Positions 45,401 through 54,942 of a stretch of 64,000 nt of DNA are shown here, piece by piece. The notes under the pieces were generated by a model that saw only the letters and a program-made list of their open reading frames with translations, searched no databases and was not told the origin of the DNA. The translations under genes were made by a program, and so were the position numbers. Source of the DNA: Phormidesmis sp963789215 (GTDB lineage Bacteria > Cyanobacteriota > Cyanobacteriia > Phormidesmidales > Phormidesmidaceae); the NCBI GenBank assembly GCA_963789215.1, contig CAWBJY010000002.1, positions 310,001 to 374,000 on the forward strand, given 5' to 3'. Position 1 is the stretch's first letter; every line of letters begins with the position of its first letter.

Positions 45401-45692
45401 CAACCTTACCCGCGCTAATCACGTCTTTCACTTCGACCGCTGGTGGAACCCCGCCGTCGAAAACCAGGCCACCGACCGCGCCTTCCGCATCGGCCAAACC
45501 AAAAATGTCCAAGTACACAAATTTGTTACCACCGGCACCCTAGAAGAACGCATCAACGACATGATCAACAGTAAAAAAGCACTGGCAGAGCAAGTCGTAG
45601 GCGCTGGTGAGCAATGGCTTACAGAATTAGATACAGACCAGCTACGCAATTTACTATTGCTAGATCGAGATGCCGTGATCGACGAGAGCTGA
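42456..45692 (+). CDS. SNF2-family DEAD/DEAH-box helicase
   Basis: Large ATPase of 1078 residues. The first ~580 residues hold a cyanobacterial/bacterial SNF2-associated N-terminal region with a Lys-rich linker near 85-110 (KASKTAKKAPGKKSEKKTST). The motor runs from RPYQAKGVSWL near 600 through Walker A ADDMGLGKTVQLI, DEAQNIKNP, LTGTPVENKLSELW, QFAEWGKLL and the motif VI segment DRWWNPAVENQATDRAFRIG. It translocates on double-stranded DNA to remodel protein-DNA complexes; the target in cyanobacteria is unclear. ATG 42456. It does not overlap neighbours. Confidence 0.9.
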   Translation: MATLHGNWLPDIQRFFLWGETWRKAKATSLPALLAETPSDLSKLIASQPYQLSQQELAESFIKNEEIDLSWMQAIVAPKVSKASKTAKKAPGKKSEKKTSTRRSKPLGVWQSRIVILPTKFDSQGLLPSLSTDLDADELYPWQVSGAVLDAAIAPKFLSALPLGQSEASAFVGDDLRYWSHLTRWCLDLLARGKFVPVVSADHKGTIAAWQLLLDSAVDQARLKDFCDRIPPICRSYPTPTPKKTSPLKIDFPTSADPIVRNFLETLLDAQVRSAANSNALPANTPLSKDLPLREWLDALGEPDAHFESTPTGVVRLNDAINTWTAPLQNLAEVEGYRTCFTLTPPPTGQTDWTLQYGLQAIDDGDFRIDAETIWQNPTDQLLYQGREIDSPQETLLAGLGRATRLYEPVKATLAEQSPTQKTLDPIEAYQFIKATVWRLQDSGFGVILPENLVDPSKGASRLGLQISASAPSQQQRLGLQSLLNFKWDLSVGGQVLTKAEFDDLITQGTPLVEINGQWIELRPQDVRAAKDFFEKRRGQTKLSVEEALRISTGDSQLIDKLPVVKFDASGKLDDLITTMTTGNQSLTPISEPKGFEGQLRPYQAKGVSWLSFLEQWGLGACLADDMGLGKTVQLIAFLLYLKQEKALGGPVLLVCPTSVLSNWQREVRKFGPELNALIYHGDKRPKGSALLTAVKKLDLIITSYTLAQRDLKDLKRVEWRGMVLDEAQNIKNPTAKQSIAVRDIESEFRIALTGTPVENKLSELWAIMDFLNPGYLGPLNFFKRRFATPIEKYGDTDSLKTLRSLVQPFLLRRLKTDRTIIQDLPEKQEMTVFCGLTSEQARLYQKLVDDTLGEIDDATGLQRRGMILGLLVKLKQICNHPAQFLKQETLGKYRRSGKLQRLDEMLEEVIAEGDRALIFTQFAEWGKLLTPHLEHRLGTDAMFLYGSTSQAKREEMVDRFQLDPNGPKIFILSLKAGGVGLNLTRANHVFHFDRWWNPAVENQATDRAFRIGQTKNVQVHKFVTTGTLEERINDMINSKKALAEQVVGAGEQWLTELDTDQLRNLLLLDRDAVIDES

Positions 45693-46127
45693 ATCGAGCT
45701 TACTTACGCATTTGTTCAGAAAAGAAAAATATTCTTCTGGTATGGATTTGTCTAAAAAGTATGGCGTGACTGTAAAGAACTTTATTCACGCGTATCACAT
45801 AGCCAGAATTGCTGCTGCGATCGCGCGAATAGAAATGCAGGTAATTATGCAAAAATTTGATAGAAAATTGAGTCTCGCTTCATAGATCGCCTCCAAAGGA
45901 CTTGGTTTCAGCTCTAACGCATATCTCGCCAGTCCAAACGAATGATTTTCTGTTCAAAGCGGGAATAGGCACCCGTAATTTTACAGAGGCTCTGCACATT
46001 CTAAACACCTATCCTATACTGGTCGTCTGTAATACTCAGTGTCTTGAAATTGAGGCAATAGCCTGCAGCATCTATCTGTTCAAGCAGACCGTATATCGGA
46101 CGATTGAAAAGATTTGAAGGACACACT
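45693..46127. other. Intergenic region with a possible small ORF
   Basis: Contains a 47-codon frame at 45742-45885 (+) starting MDLSKKYGVTVKNFIHAYHI, which crosses a HIP1-like site and lacks an RBS or known relative. I do not call it. The rest should hold the promoter for the DUF928/CHAT genes. Confidence 0.35.
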
Positions 46128-46682
46128 ATGAGAATTTCACAAAAGCATTTAGCACAAGTCAGCTTCGCTATTGGCTTACTGATCGCCTCCGCAGGATTGC
46201 CTGCTGTCGCCCAGACTCGATCAGATATACGCCAGGGCATTCCAGGACGACGAATTAGCGGCGGGACTCGAAGAATTGAATGTATGAGTAGCCAACCGGT
46301 TGTTGCGCTTACCCCTGCCGATAGCTCGGATATTGCCGTGGGCGATCGCACATCGCTGCAATTTCTACTGCCTGAGTTTAAGAGCACTCATCCCGTTGAA
46401 TTTAAACTTCGTTCGCAAGGAACTACAGTCTATACAGAAGTGCTAAGCGCAGGCACAGAAGAGAAGCTAGTCAACATTCAATTGCCTACGAAGTTAATAG
46501 AGGCAAATCAGAACTATCACTGGTACTTCTCCGTTATTTGCGATATTCAAGACCGCTCTCAAGATATTGTTCTATCAGGGCAGCTACAGGTGAATCCTGA
46601 GATTTTTGCTAGGCAGCGCGATCGCAATCTAGAAGCTTTGTTAGATGTAAAAATATCCACTCAATATTCAGCGGTCAAATAG
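46128..46682 (+). CDS. DUF928 domain protein, short form
   Basis: Exported protein of 184 residues. A signal peptide (SFAIGLLIASAGLPAVAQT, cleavage after AQ-like AVA) precedes RQGIPGRRISGGTR, the family start. The beta domain follows with VALTPADSSDIAVGDRTS, FKLRSQGTTVYTEV and LIEANQNYHWYFSVICD. The usual C-terminal helical part of DUF928 (ending near residue 240) is missing, so the protein is a short variant. DUF928 genes in cyanobacteria are commonly next to CHAT genes, as here, and may form an extracytoplasmic system. ATG 46128 is preceded by AAGGAC; the ATG-less upstream extension is ignored. Confidence 0.8.
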   Translation: MRISQKHLAQVSFAIGLLIASAGLPAVAQTRSDIRQGIPGRRISGGTRRIECMSSQPVVALTPADSSDIAVGDRTSLQFLLPEFKSTHPVEFKLRSQGTTVYTEVLSAGTEEKLVNIQLPTKLIEANQNYHWYFSVICDIQDRSQDIVLSGQLQVNPEIFARQRDRNLEALLDVKISTQYSAVK

Positions 46683-46780
46683 GCTGTGAGATAAGCAGAT
46701 TAGCTCTGTGCATTAGGTTTTTCCCGATCACCTTTTGTGAAAAACTTTCCATCGGTCTCCTTTCATAAAGAACAATCTTC

Positions 46781-48136
46781 ATGTTTTCGACGCTTCATCG
46801 GTTCCAGTCCAAAGGTCTTTCAACTGCAAGACGTCACCTAACACGGTTAGCATACTTGAGTGCAGCAGTTGCTGTGGCTGGATTAGTTAGCTCGCCAGCT
46901 TCAGCCCAGACGCTAAGCGAAAAGATTCTGAACATGGAGCGCGGCCTAGAGCAAGAGTTTGAAGGCTACTTCGACGCAGATTTAGCTGAGGTTACACAGT
47001 CCCCCGAAGAGATCGCCCAAACTTTAAGCCGCTTAGGCCAGGAAACAGGTACAACGCCAGCGGTGATGTGGGCTATTCCGCGCGAAGACCATCTTCATCT
47101 AGTTCTGATTACCCCTTCTGGGGAGCCGATTGTACGAGATCTGTACGACGTACCAGAAGAGGTGCTAAGTCAGACCGTAGACGACTTTCATCTAGAGATG
47201 TATGGCGATAAGTCTGGTATGTTTGCCGCTCAGAAGCTGTACTCGTGGATGATAGAACCCTTCGAAGCAGATTATTTAGAAGCAGAAGGCATCGACACTA
47301 TTTTATTCTGCTTAGGCAACGGCCTGCGTAGTTTACCTACAGCCGCGCTTTACGATGGCGACTCGTTTCTAATAGAGAAGTACAGCCAGACGCGCATTCC
47401 AGCGTTTAACCTGATTCAAACGGACTATTCACCGATAGGCCAAGAGCAGGTTTTAGCGATGGGTGCTTCTGAATTTCAGGAGTTGAGTTCACTGCCTGCC
47501 GTTTCAGCCGAGCTAGACAATGTGCTCTCTGCTTGGCAGTCTACTAAGCTGCTAGAACAGCCAGAAGCCGGTCACGCTTTTCTAAATGAAGAGTTTACGC
47601 TAACTAACTTGAAACAGCAGCTAGATTCTCAATCGCCCGATATTGTGCACTTGGCAACCCATGCAGTGTTTAAATCAGGCTCTCCTGGTAATTCGTATAT
47701 CCAGTTCTGGAACGAACAGCTCAAGCTAGATGACATTCGAGATATAAACTGGCGAAATCCTGCGGTAGAGTTGCTAGTGCTCAGCGCCTGTAGAACAGCC
47801 GTCGGCGATGATGAGGCCGAGCTAGGCTTTGCCGGGTTAACTTTACAATCGGGTGCTAAATCGGCGCTTGCTAGTATTTGGAATGTCAGCGACGCCGGTA
47901 CGCTAGCTTTGATGAGCGAGTTCTATCGGCAGTTAGGAAGCACGTCTACTAAAGCTGAAGCACTGCGACAAGCGCAGATAGAAATGCTCAGAGGCGAGGT
48001 GAGAGTAGAAGGCGATGTACTTCATCTTTCTCGTGGAGATATCAACTTACCTGCAGATTTAAATAGTGAGGAAGCCGTTGATTTGTCTTCTCCTTACTAT
48101 TGGGCTGCTTTTACGATGGTTGGCAGCCCCTGGTAA
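46781..48136 (+). CDS. CHAT-domain caspase-like protein, exported
   Basis: Protein of 451 residues with a signal-like N-terminus (LAYLSAAVAVAGLVSSPASA, cut near residue 42). The CHAT protease fold occupies about 170-450. The catalytic His lies in PDIVHLATHAVF near residue 290 and the catalytic Cys in LLVLSACRTAVGD near 330, followed by GAKSALASIWNVSD. Most cyanobacterial CHAT proteins carry N-terminal TPRs; this one has only a short helical linker. It lies 98 bases after the DUF928 gene on the same strand, so the two probably work together outside the cytoplasm. Substrate unknown. Confidence 0.85.
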   Translation: MFSTLHRFQSKGLSTARRHLTRLAYLSAAVAVAGLVSSPASAQTLSEKILNMERGLEQEFEGYFDADLAEVTQSPEEIAQTLSRLGQETGTTPAVMWAIPREDHLHLVLITPSGEPIVRDLYDVPEEVLSQTVDDFHLEMYGDKSGMFAAQKLYSWMIEPFEADYLEAEGIDTILFCLGNGLRSLPTAALYDGDSFLIEKYSQTRIPAFNLIQTDYSPIGQEQVLAMGASEFQELSSLPAVSAELDNVLSAWQSTKLLEQPEAGHAFLNEEFTLTNLKQQLDSQSPDIVHLATHAVFKSGSPGNSYIQFWNEQLKLDDIRDINWRNPAVELLVLSACRTAVGDDEAELGFAGLTLQSGAKSALASIWNVSDAGTLALMSEFYRQLGSTSTKAEALRQAQIEMLRGEVRVEGDVLHLSRGDINLPADLNSEEAVDLSSPYYWAAFTMVGSPW

Positions 48137-48326
48137 CCGGCATTTAGATGTTTTTGTACTTTTCAAGCTTCTTCATAGAAGGCTTGCCCTGCTGCTATTA
48201 AGCACACGGGCATATCCTATCTTGATCGAATGGCTATAGACGATACATAGCTACTTGCCTAAAGTAGTGAGGTCAGCATTCTGCTAGTCGCTGCGGAATC
48301 TCTGATTGGTATAGCGGAAAAATTCT

Positions 48327-51300
48327 ATGTCTGATCTACTGGTTGATGGTAAGGCGCCGAAAGAAGCGTGTAAGTGGCAGTTCTGGATCGATAGAGGGGG
48401 CACTTTTACCGATATTGTGGCTCAATGCTCAGACGGTTCTACGCAAATTCATAAGCTGCTTTCAGAAAATCCAGAGCGCTATGAGGACGCGCCTATTCAG
48501 GGGATTCGTGAGCTGATGGGCCTGGGTGAGTCTGAACCGATTCCGGCTGAAGAGATTGCGGTGGTGAAGATGGGGACGACGGTGGCGACGAACGCACTGT
48601 TGGAGCGGCAGGGCGATCGGACTCTATTCATCACTACAAAAGGGTTTAAAGACGGCCTGCGCATTGGCTATCAAAATCGCCCTGACATCTTCGCTAGACA
48701 AATTGTTCTACCCGAGATGCTGTACGAGCAAGTGATAGAAGTTGACGAGCGCGTCGCTGCAGATGGTGCTGTGATTGGAGCGCTAACAGCAGAGAAGCAA
48801 CAGGAAGCTGCGATCGCTCTACAGCAAGCCTATGATAGTGGCATTCGAGCCTGTGCGATCGCCTTTATTCACGGTTATCGCTATCCTCATCACGAACAGC
48901 AAATTGCAGCGCTAGCAAAACAGATTGGGTTCACTCAAATCTCAGTCTCTCATCTTATTAGCCCGCTGATAAAGTGGGTGAGTAGAAGCGATACTACCGT
49001 TGTAGATGCCTATCTTTCTCCTATATTGCGTCGCTACATCGACCGAATCGAAAAATCTCTTACACCTGCAGCTGCTCAGGCTACTCAACAATCTGCTCCG
49101 CAAATTTTATTCATGCAGTCTAATGGCGGGCTAACGCCTGCTAAGTTCTTTCAAGGTAAAGACAGTATCCTTTCAGGGCCTGCTGGCGGCATTGTCGGCG
49201 CGGTACAGATAAGCCTTGCGGCGGGCTTCGACAAAATCATTACCTTCGATATGGGGGGCACCTCTACCGATGTTGCTCATTTTAGCAATCAGCCTACCGC
49301 CACGAGCGCCGTTTACGAGCGAGTGTTTGAAACCGAGGTGGCGGGTATTCGGATGCGTGCGCCGATGATGGCTATCCACACCGTTGCAGCCGGTGGCGGT
49401 TCTGTACTGAGCTTTGACGGATCGCGCTATCGCGTGGGCCCAGAGTCGGCGGGCGCATACCCTGGGCCTGCCTGCTATCGAAACAATGGGCCGCTGACGG
49501 TGACTGACTGTAACGTTATGGTAGGCAAAATTCAGCCCCCGTTTTTTCCTGAAGTGTTTGGATCAAAGGGAGATCAACCTCTAGACCGTGAGATTGTTGA
49601 AGAGAAGTTTACGGCGCTAGCAAAAGAGATTTCTACAGTGACAGGCACCCAAAAGCGGCCAGAGCAAGTTGCCGAAGGATTCTTGAGCATTACAATTGAA
49701 AATATGGCCAACGCGATTAAGAAGATATCTGTTCAAAAAGGCCATGATGCTGGTGACTATGCGCTGTGTTGCTTTGGCGCTGCGGGTGGACAACATGCCT
49801 GTAAACTGGCGGAAGCATTGGGCATGAAGACAATTTTAATTCACCCGTATGCGGGTGTGTTGTCTGCCTACGGAATGGGTTTGGCTGAGCGTCGTATCCT
49901 AAAGGAGAGGTCGGTAGAGATCTCTTTGGAGAAGGCGATTGTGTCGCTGTCGCAGCAGCTCGATCGGTTGGAGAGCGAGGCGAGGGTAGAGCTGAATAAG
50001 CAGGGCGATCGCGATGTTGATTCAATTGAGGTGGTGCGGCAATGCCACCTGCGCTATGTCGGCACCGATTCTACGCTGAGCGTGGCGTTTGCCCCTGCAG
50101 AAGAAATGCGACAGCAGTTTGAGCAGCAGTACCAGCAGCAGTACGGCGTGACGCTATCGGACAAAGGTTTAGTAGTAGCCACAATTGCCGTAGAGATAAT
50201 TGGTAAAACGGAGCGCTCGGATAGGCAAGTAGATGAACCTAACGTGACGAAAACGGCTGCTGAGCCTAATCCGATTGCAACCGTTCGGCTTTATTCGAAT
50301 TCGCAGTGGCACGATGCTCCAGTGTTTCAGCGGCAAGACCTGCAGGTCAATCAGGAACTATTTGGCCCGGCTATTGTACTCGAGAAAACAGGCACTAATA
50401 TTATTGAACCCGGATGGCAGGTTGTGGTAAGCGATCGCAAAGACCTAATTCTGACGCAACGCGATAAGTCTTCTAAACTAAGTTCGAAGCAGACCTTGCT
50501 TAAAGATGAAAAGGCTAAACCGGATCCGGTGCGACTAGAGATATTCAACAATCTTTTTCAGGCGATCGCCGAGCAGATGGGCTTCACTCTTCAAAACACT
50601 AGCTCCTCGGTCAATATCAAAGAGCGTCTGGACTTCTCCTGCGCTATATTCGACAGCGCTGGGCAGCTGGTTGCCAATGCTCCCCATATCCCCGTTCACC
50701 TAGGCTCGATGGGAGAAAGCGTTAAAGCACTTATCTGCGATCAGAAAAAACCGTTTCAACCTGGAGATGTTTTTATCTCTAACAATCCTTACAACGGCGG
50801 CACTCATCTGCCAGATATCACTGCGATTACCCCAGTTTTTGTGGAGTCGAAGCCTCTATTTTTCGTAGCTTCTAGAGGGCATCATGCTGATATTGGCGGT
50901 GTTACCCCTGGTTCTATGCCACCCAATAGTACTGCTGTCTCACAAGAGGGCGTACTGCTAGACAACTTCCATTTAGTCGAGCAGGGCGTGCTGAAGGCTG
51001 ATGAATTGCGCGATCGCCTCATCCAAGCCCCTCACCCAGCCCGCAATCCAGCCCAAAACCTCACCGATCTTCAAGCTCAAATCGCTGCCAATAATAAAGG
51101 TGCTAAAGAGCTACACAGCATGGTGAAACAATTTGGCCTCGGCACAGTGCAGGCTTACATGCAGCATGTGCAAGACAACGCGGAGCAATCCGTCCGTCAG
51201 GTTATTCAACAGCTATATCAGCAGCAAGGCCCTGGGCCGCATCAGTGCCGGGTGCCTATGGACTGCGGTGCAACGATTGACGTTTCTGTTGTATTGAACG

Positions 51301-52061
51301 CCGACAATAGCGCTACTGTAGATTTCTCGCATACGTCTACTCAGCAACCTAACAACTTTAACGCTCCCTTAGCGGTGTGCAAGGCGGCTGTGCTTTACGT
51401 TTTTAGAACGTTAGTAGATCAGCCCATTCCTCTGAATGCCGGTTGCCTGAAACCATTGAAAATTCAGGTGCCTGCTGGCTCTATGCTCAATCCCATCTAT
51501 CCTGCTGCGGTTGTCGCTGGAAATGTAGAGACTTCGCAGGCCGTAACAGATGCGCTATATGGCGCGCTGAATATAATGGCCGCCGCACAGGGCACGATGA
51601 ACAACTTTACCTTTGGTAATGCAGAATATCAGTACTACGAGACTATTTGCGGTGGCTCGGGTGCTGGCGCTGACTTTGACGGGACGGACGCGGTTCAAAC
51701 CCATATGACAAATTCGCGCCTAACCGATCCAGAAGTTCTAGAACTGCGGTTTCCTGTCTTGCTAAAGGAATTTTCTATTCGAGAAGGCAGTGGCGGTTCC
51801 GGTAAGCACTCAGGGGGCAACGGAGTTACTCGAAGAATTCTCTTTCGTAAGGCTATGACAGCCAATCTGTTATCCGGTAGGCGAATAAATCAGCCGTTTG
51901 GCTTGGCAGGCGGATCTTCGGGGCAGACGGGTTCGGCGTTGGTAAATAGAACCGATGGCACTCAAGAATTACTTTCGGCAACCGCAACAGTCGATATAAA
52001 TGCAGGAGACGAGATTGTGATAGCGACCCCTGGGGGCGGGGGGTATGGCGATCTTTCTTAA
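48327..52061 (+). CDS. 5-oxoprolinase (fused hydantoinase A and B domains)
   Basis: Enzyme of 1244 residues. HyuA-type ATPase half (residues 15-690) begins WIDRGGTFTDIVAQ and has MGTTVATNALLER, FDMGGTSTDVAHF, GPESAGAYPGPACYR and GAAGGQHACKLAEALGM. HyuB half (about 725-1240) starts DPVRLEIFNNLFQAIAEQMG and has HIPVHLGSMGESV, SNNPYNGGTHLPDIT, SRGHHADIGGVTPGSMPP and the final TPGGGGYGD. The fused order and length match the eukaryotic-type ATP-dependent 5-oxoprolinase, which opens 5-oxoproline to glutamate in glutathione turnover. Single gene, ATG 48327. Confidence 0.9.
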   Translation: MSDLLVDGKAPKEACKWQFWIDRGGTFTDIVAQCSDGSTQIHKLLSENPERYEDAPIQGIRELMGLGESEPIPAEEIAVVKMGTTVATNALLERQGDRTLFITTKGFKDGLRIGYQNRPDIFARQIVLPEMLYEQVIEVDERVAADGAVIGALTAEKQQEAAIALQQAYDSGIRACAIAFIHGYRYPHHEQQIAALAKQIGFTQISVSHLISPLIKWVSRSDTTVVDAYLSPILRRYIDRIEKSLTPAAAQATQQSAPQILFMQSNGGLTPAKFFQGKDSILSGPAGGIVGAVQISLAAGFDKIITFDMGGTSTDVAHFSNQPTATSAVYERVFETEVAGIRMRAPMMAIHTVAAGGGSVLSFDGSRYRVGPESAGAYPGPACYRNNGPLTVTDCNVMVGKIQPPFFPEVFGSKGDQPLDREIVEEKFTALAKEISTVTGTQKRPEQVAEGFLSITIENMANAIKKISVQKGHDAGDYALCCFGAAGGQHACKLAEALGMKTILIHPYAGVLSAYGMGLAERRILKERSVEISLEKAIVSLSQQLDRLESEARVELNKQGDRDVDSIEVVRQCHLRYVGTDSTLSVAFAPAEEMRQQFEQQYQQQYGVTLSDKGLVVATIAVEIIGKTERSDRQVDEPNVTKTAAEPNPIATVRLYSNSQWHDAPVFQRQDLQVNQELFGPAIVLEKTGTNIIEPGWQVVVSDRKDLILTQRDKSSKLSSKQTLLKDEKAKPDPVRLEIFNNLFQAIAEQMGFTLQNTSSSVNIKERLDFSCAIFDSAGQLVANAPHIPVHLGSMGESVKALICDQKKPFQPGDVFISNNPYNGGTHLPDITAITPVFVESKPLFFVASRGHHADIGGVTPGSMPPNSTAVSQEGVLLDNFHLVEQGVLKADELRDRLIQAPHPARNPAQNLTDLQAQIAANNKGAKELHSMVKQFGLGTVQAYMQHVQDNAEQSVRQVIQQLYQQQGPGPHQCRVPMDCGATIDVSVVLNADNSATVDFSHTSTQQPNNFNAPLAVCKAAVLYVFRTLVDQPIPLNAGCLKPLKIQVPAGSMLNPIYPAAVVAGNVETSQAVTDALYGALNIMAAAQGTMNNFTFGNAEYQYYETICGGSGAGADFDGTDAVQTHMTNSRLTDPEVLELRFPVLLKEFSIREGSGGSGKHSGGNGVTRRILFRKAMTANLLSGRRINQPFGLAGGSSGQTGSALVNRTDGTQELLSATATVDINAGDEIVIATPGGGGYGDLS

Positions 52062-52153
52062 AGCGTTTTGACTTCCGTAAATACACCGTCTTGGCTACGT
52101 TTGCAGGCCGGGAATGCTATTGCGTAGCGGCTTTTTCCTCTTCAGATAACCCG

Positions 52154-54398
52154 ATGAAAGCATTTCCCTTGCCTCGCCCCACAACAGATGCCGATAGGGA
52201 CGCTCTAGGCAGTCAAAACCAGAGCCTGAATTCTGGAGAAGCCTTTCAATTTTGTTTGGATGCTATTCCTGGTGCTGTTTTTCAAATGGCTACCTCGCTC
52301 GAAGGCTTGGTTGTGGACTATCCCTATATCGGTGCAGGTTGCTATAAGCTGCTCGAGCTCTCTCAGTCAGCAGCCGCTAGCCCGCGTCTTCTAGACACCA
52401 TACATGCAGACGACAGTGCGCAATTTGAACTGGCCTTAGCCCGCGCGGTTAGATCTTTGCATCTGTGGTCGTGGGAAGGCCGAATTTTACTAGCTAACGG
52501 CAAAATTAAGTGGATCTCTTTGAAGGTTCAGCCGGTGTCGTCTCAATCTATTAAGTGTCAGACAAAATAAGTGTCAGATAAATAAGCGTCAGACAAATAA
52601 GTGCCAGACAAAACATCAGGCAGATGCAGAAGAGACTCCAGAACCATTGGCATTGATGTGGACAGTGCTGGCCCAGGATATCACGGCCTATAAGCAGAGT
52701 GAACTAGCGTCTAAGCAGACGATTCATTTTCTATCGGATCGCTTGGAGGCGCGTACGGCTGAGCTGGCGATGAGCCAAACTCGATTGCAAAGGCTAGCGG
52801 ATAATGTGCCAGATGTTCTCTACGAAATGCGGTTAGACAGTCAATCGGTGGTTTCCTTTCCCTATTTTTCCTCAGCGAGCCACCGCTTGCTAAATATGCC
52901 GCCCGAGCAGTTTCAGCAGCGTGGCGCGAGCGTGATTGAGTGGGTTCATCCAGACGAAAGAGAGGGGTTGAAAGCGGCTGTAAGAGCTTCGGCCTTGACG
53001 ATGAAAGTGTGCCGGTACGACTGTCGGTTTCGGCTGCCTTCTGGCAAGCAAAAATGGCTACGCACGATTGCTAAGCCGCAGCCGCAGGCGGATGGCTCGA
53101 TTATTTGGTATGGCTGCTTGAGCGACGTGAGCGATCGCAAAGAGACAGAGGCGCAGCTCAGCCACTCGCTTAAAGAAGTGGCCGATGTCCGCTTTGCCCT
53201 AGACTGCTCCTCGATTGTGGTAACAACCGATCATCGTGGCCGCATTACCTATGTGAATGACAGATTCTGCGAAATTTCGAAATACTGCAGGGCCGAGTTA
53301 ATTGGCCAAACCCACCGACTCGTCAATGCGCAGCACCACGACCCTGCTTTTTTCAGAGAAATGTGGCAGACCATTGCTAGCGGCAAAGTCTGGCATGGTG
53401 AAGTCAAGAACCGAGCTAAAACAGGCGAGTACTACTGGCTAGAAACCACCATCGTGCCATTTGTCGATGCAGCGGGCTGCCCCTATCAGTATGTGGCAAT
53501 TCGCAATGATATTACGGAACGCAAGCGAGCCGCGATGAAGCTTCGTCATCAGGCAGAAGACCTGACTCAGGCGCTTACAGAGCTAAAGCAAGCACAGTCG
53601 AGGCTGATCCAGAGCGAGAAAATGTCTAGCTTGGGTCAGCTAGTAGCGGGTGTGGCTCATGAAATTAATAACCCGGTGAGCTTTATCTACGGCAATATAA
53701 AGCCTGCTAACCGCTATGCAACGAGTTTGATTGAACTGCTTCGGCTCTATCAAGCGCATCTCTCTGAGCCTCCTGAAGAGATTCTAGAAACGCTTGAAGA
53801 TCTGGACTTTGAGTTCATGGCCGAAGACTTACTGAACTTGCTGTCTTCGATGAAGATAGGCGCAGAGCGGATTCGCCAGATCGTGTCTTCGCTGCGTACG
53901 TTCTCTCGCAAAGACGAGGCTGAGCAAAAATCGGTAGATATTCATCAGGGCCTAGATAGCACGCTGCTGATCTTGGGCAATCGGCTGAAGGCAGAGGCGC
54001 ATCGACCTGCCATTAGAATTGTGAAAGATTATGCCGATTTGCCGCCGATTGACTGCTACGCAGGGCAGCTTAATCAGGTATTTATGAACATCTTGGGTAA
54101 TGCTGTCGATGCCCTCGCCGGGACGGAAAATCCCGAGATTAGAATATCTACGGCACTTGTGGATAAGCAGGTAGAGATTGTGCTGTCTGATAACGGCGAA
54201 GGGATTAGTGAGGACGTGCGATCGCGCATCTTCGATCCATTTTTTACCACGAAGCCGATTGGTGAGGGCACCGGGATGGGCCTTTCTATCAGCTATCAGA
54301 TTGTGACAGAACGCCACGGTGGCTTGATTAGCTGCGAGTCTACGCCGGGTGAGGGCACCACCTTCACGATTCAAATTCCACAGCGACAGTCTGATTAA
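52154..54398 (+). pseudogene. PAS-domain hybrid sensor histidine kinase, frameshifted in a tandem repeat
   Basis: One 747-residue kinase read in two frames. Part 1 (52154-52570) holds a PAS domain (AIPGAVFQMA, then IHADDSAQFELAL). Part 2 (to 54398) holds two further PAS/PAC modules (LADNVPDVLYEMRL; IVVTTDHRGRITYVNDRF) and a full kinase: H-box GQLVAGVAHEINNPVSFIYG, N-box FMNILGNAVDAL, G1 SDNGEGIS, F FDPFFTTKP, G2 GTGMGLSIS. Between them a 15-bp array (52553-52613) is readable without stops in the second frame. A fourth A in the first unit (52564-52567, others AAA) throws frame 1 into TAA 52568-52570. Part 2 could also start alone (TTG 52647, ATG 52656). Confidence 0.8.
52553..52613. repeat. 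15-bp tandem repeat inside a histidine kinase gene
   Basis: Four units with consensus AAGTGTCAGACAAAT, starting at 52553, 52569, 52584 and 52599. The first is 16 bases through one extra A. In the kinase frame each full unit codes K-C-Q-T-N or a close variant, so copy-number change would keep the frame but the extra A does not. Confidence 0.9.
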
Positions 54399-54942
54399 TA
54401 TTGGCTGAATCTTGCTAAGAAAACCTTAAATACCAATGCGTCTAGCCTAAAAAAGAACTTCCTCTAAAACTACTTGTCTATGTCTATTGGCATAGAGCCG
54501 ATAGACCATTCTCAACTCATCTTTAGCTTGTGCCACTGACAAACCTGGAATAGCTTGCCTTAGCGATGAAAGCGAACCTGATATTTATTTAAATAGAGCA
54601 GCTTCGGTAGCGCGAAGCAGCAGATACGAGTTAGTAAGAACAGATTAGCTGTAATAGGCGAGTCCAATTCTTGGGATGTCTGTTGTAGCCTGATGGCATC
54701 TTTGTTAAGAGCTTCAGGAATTCTACTGAGTCTGACTGAAGCCCATGGAAAGGTAGACAGCAGAACTTGGCAGAAGGTGACCTTTCTTCCCAGATAGCTC
54801 TATTAAGAAGCCCCACTGGGTACGTGGCTGGCAACTTTCTTCTAGCGCTGCTTTTGCGCTATGCCCCCTATCGGCAGGGAACACTACTTTTCAAGGGGTG
54901 AGCCTCGCCGACTCTCAACCTGTACTGCTACTTCACACCATC
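54399..54942. other. Long leader region upstream of the sigma factor gene
   Basis: About 540 bases without a supported gene. Left part follows the kinase stop. The rest should carry the sigma gene promoter and a long 5' leader. A GTG at 54898 opens the sigma frame but AAGG abuts it too closely for a good RBS. Confidence 0.4.

Noticed and set aside
45902..46117. 71-codon plus-strand frame before the DUF928 gene
   Set aside because: No signal, motif or RBS; likely chance frame in leader sequence.
48327..52061. Unusual gene fusion of hydantoinase A and B
   Set aside because: The fused form is a known 5-oxoprolinase architecture, so it is not novel.
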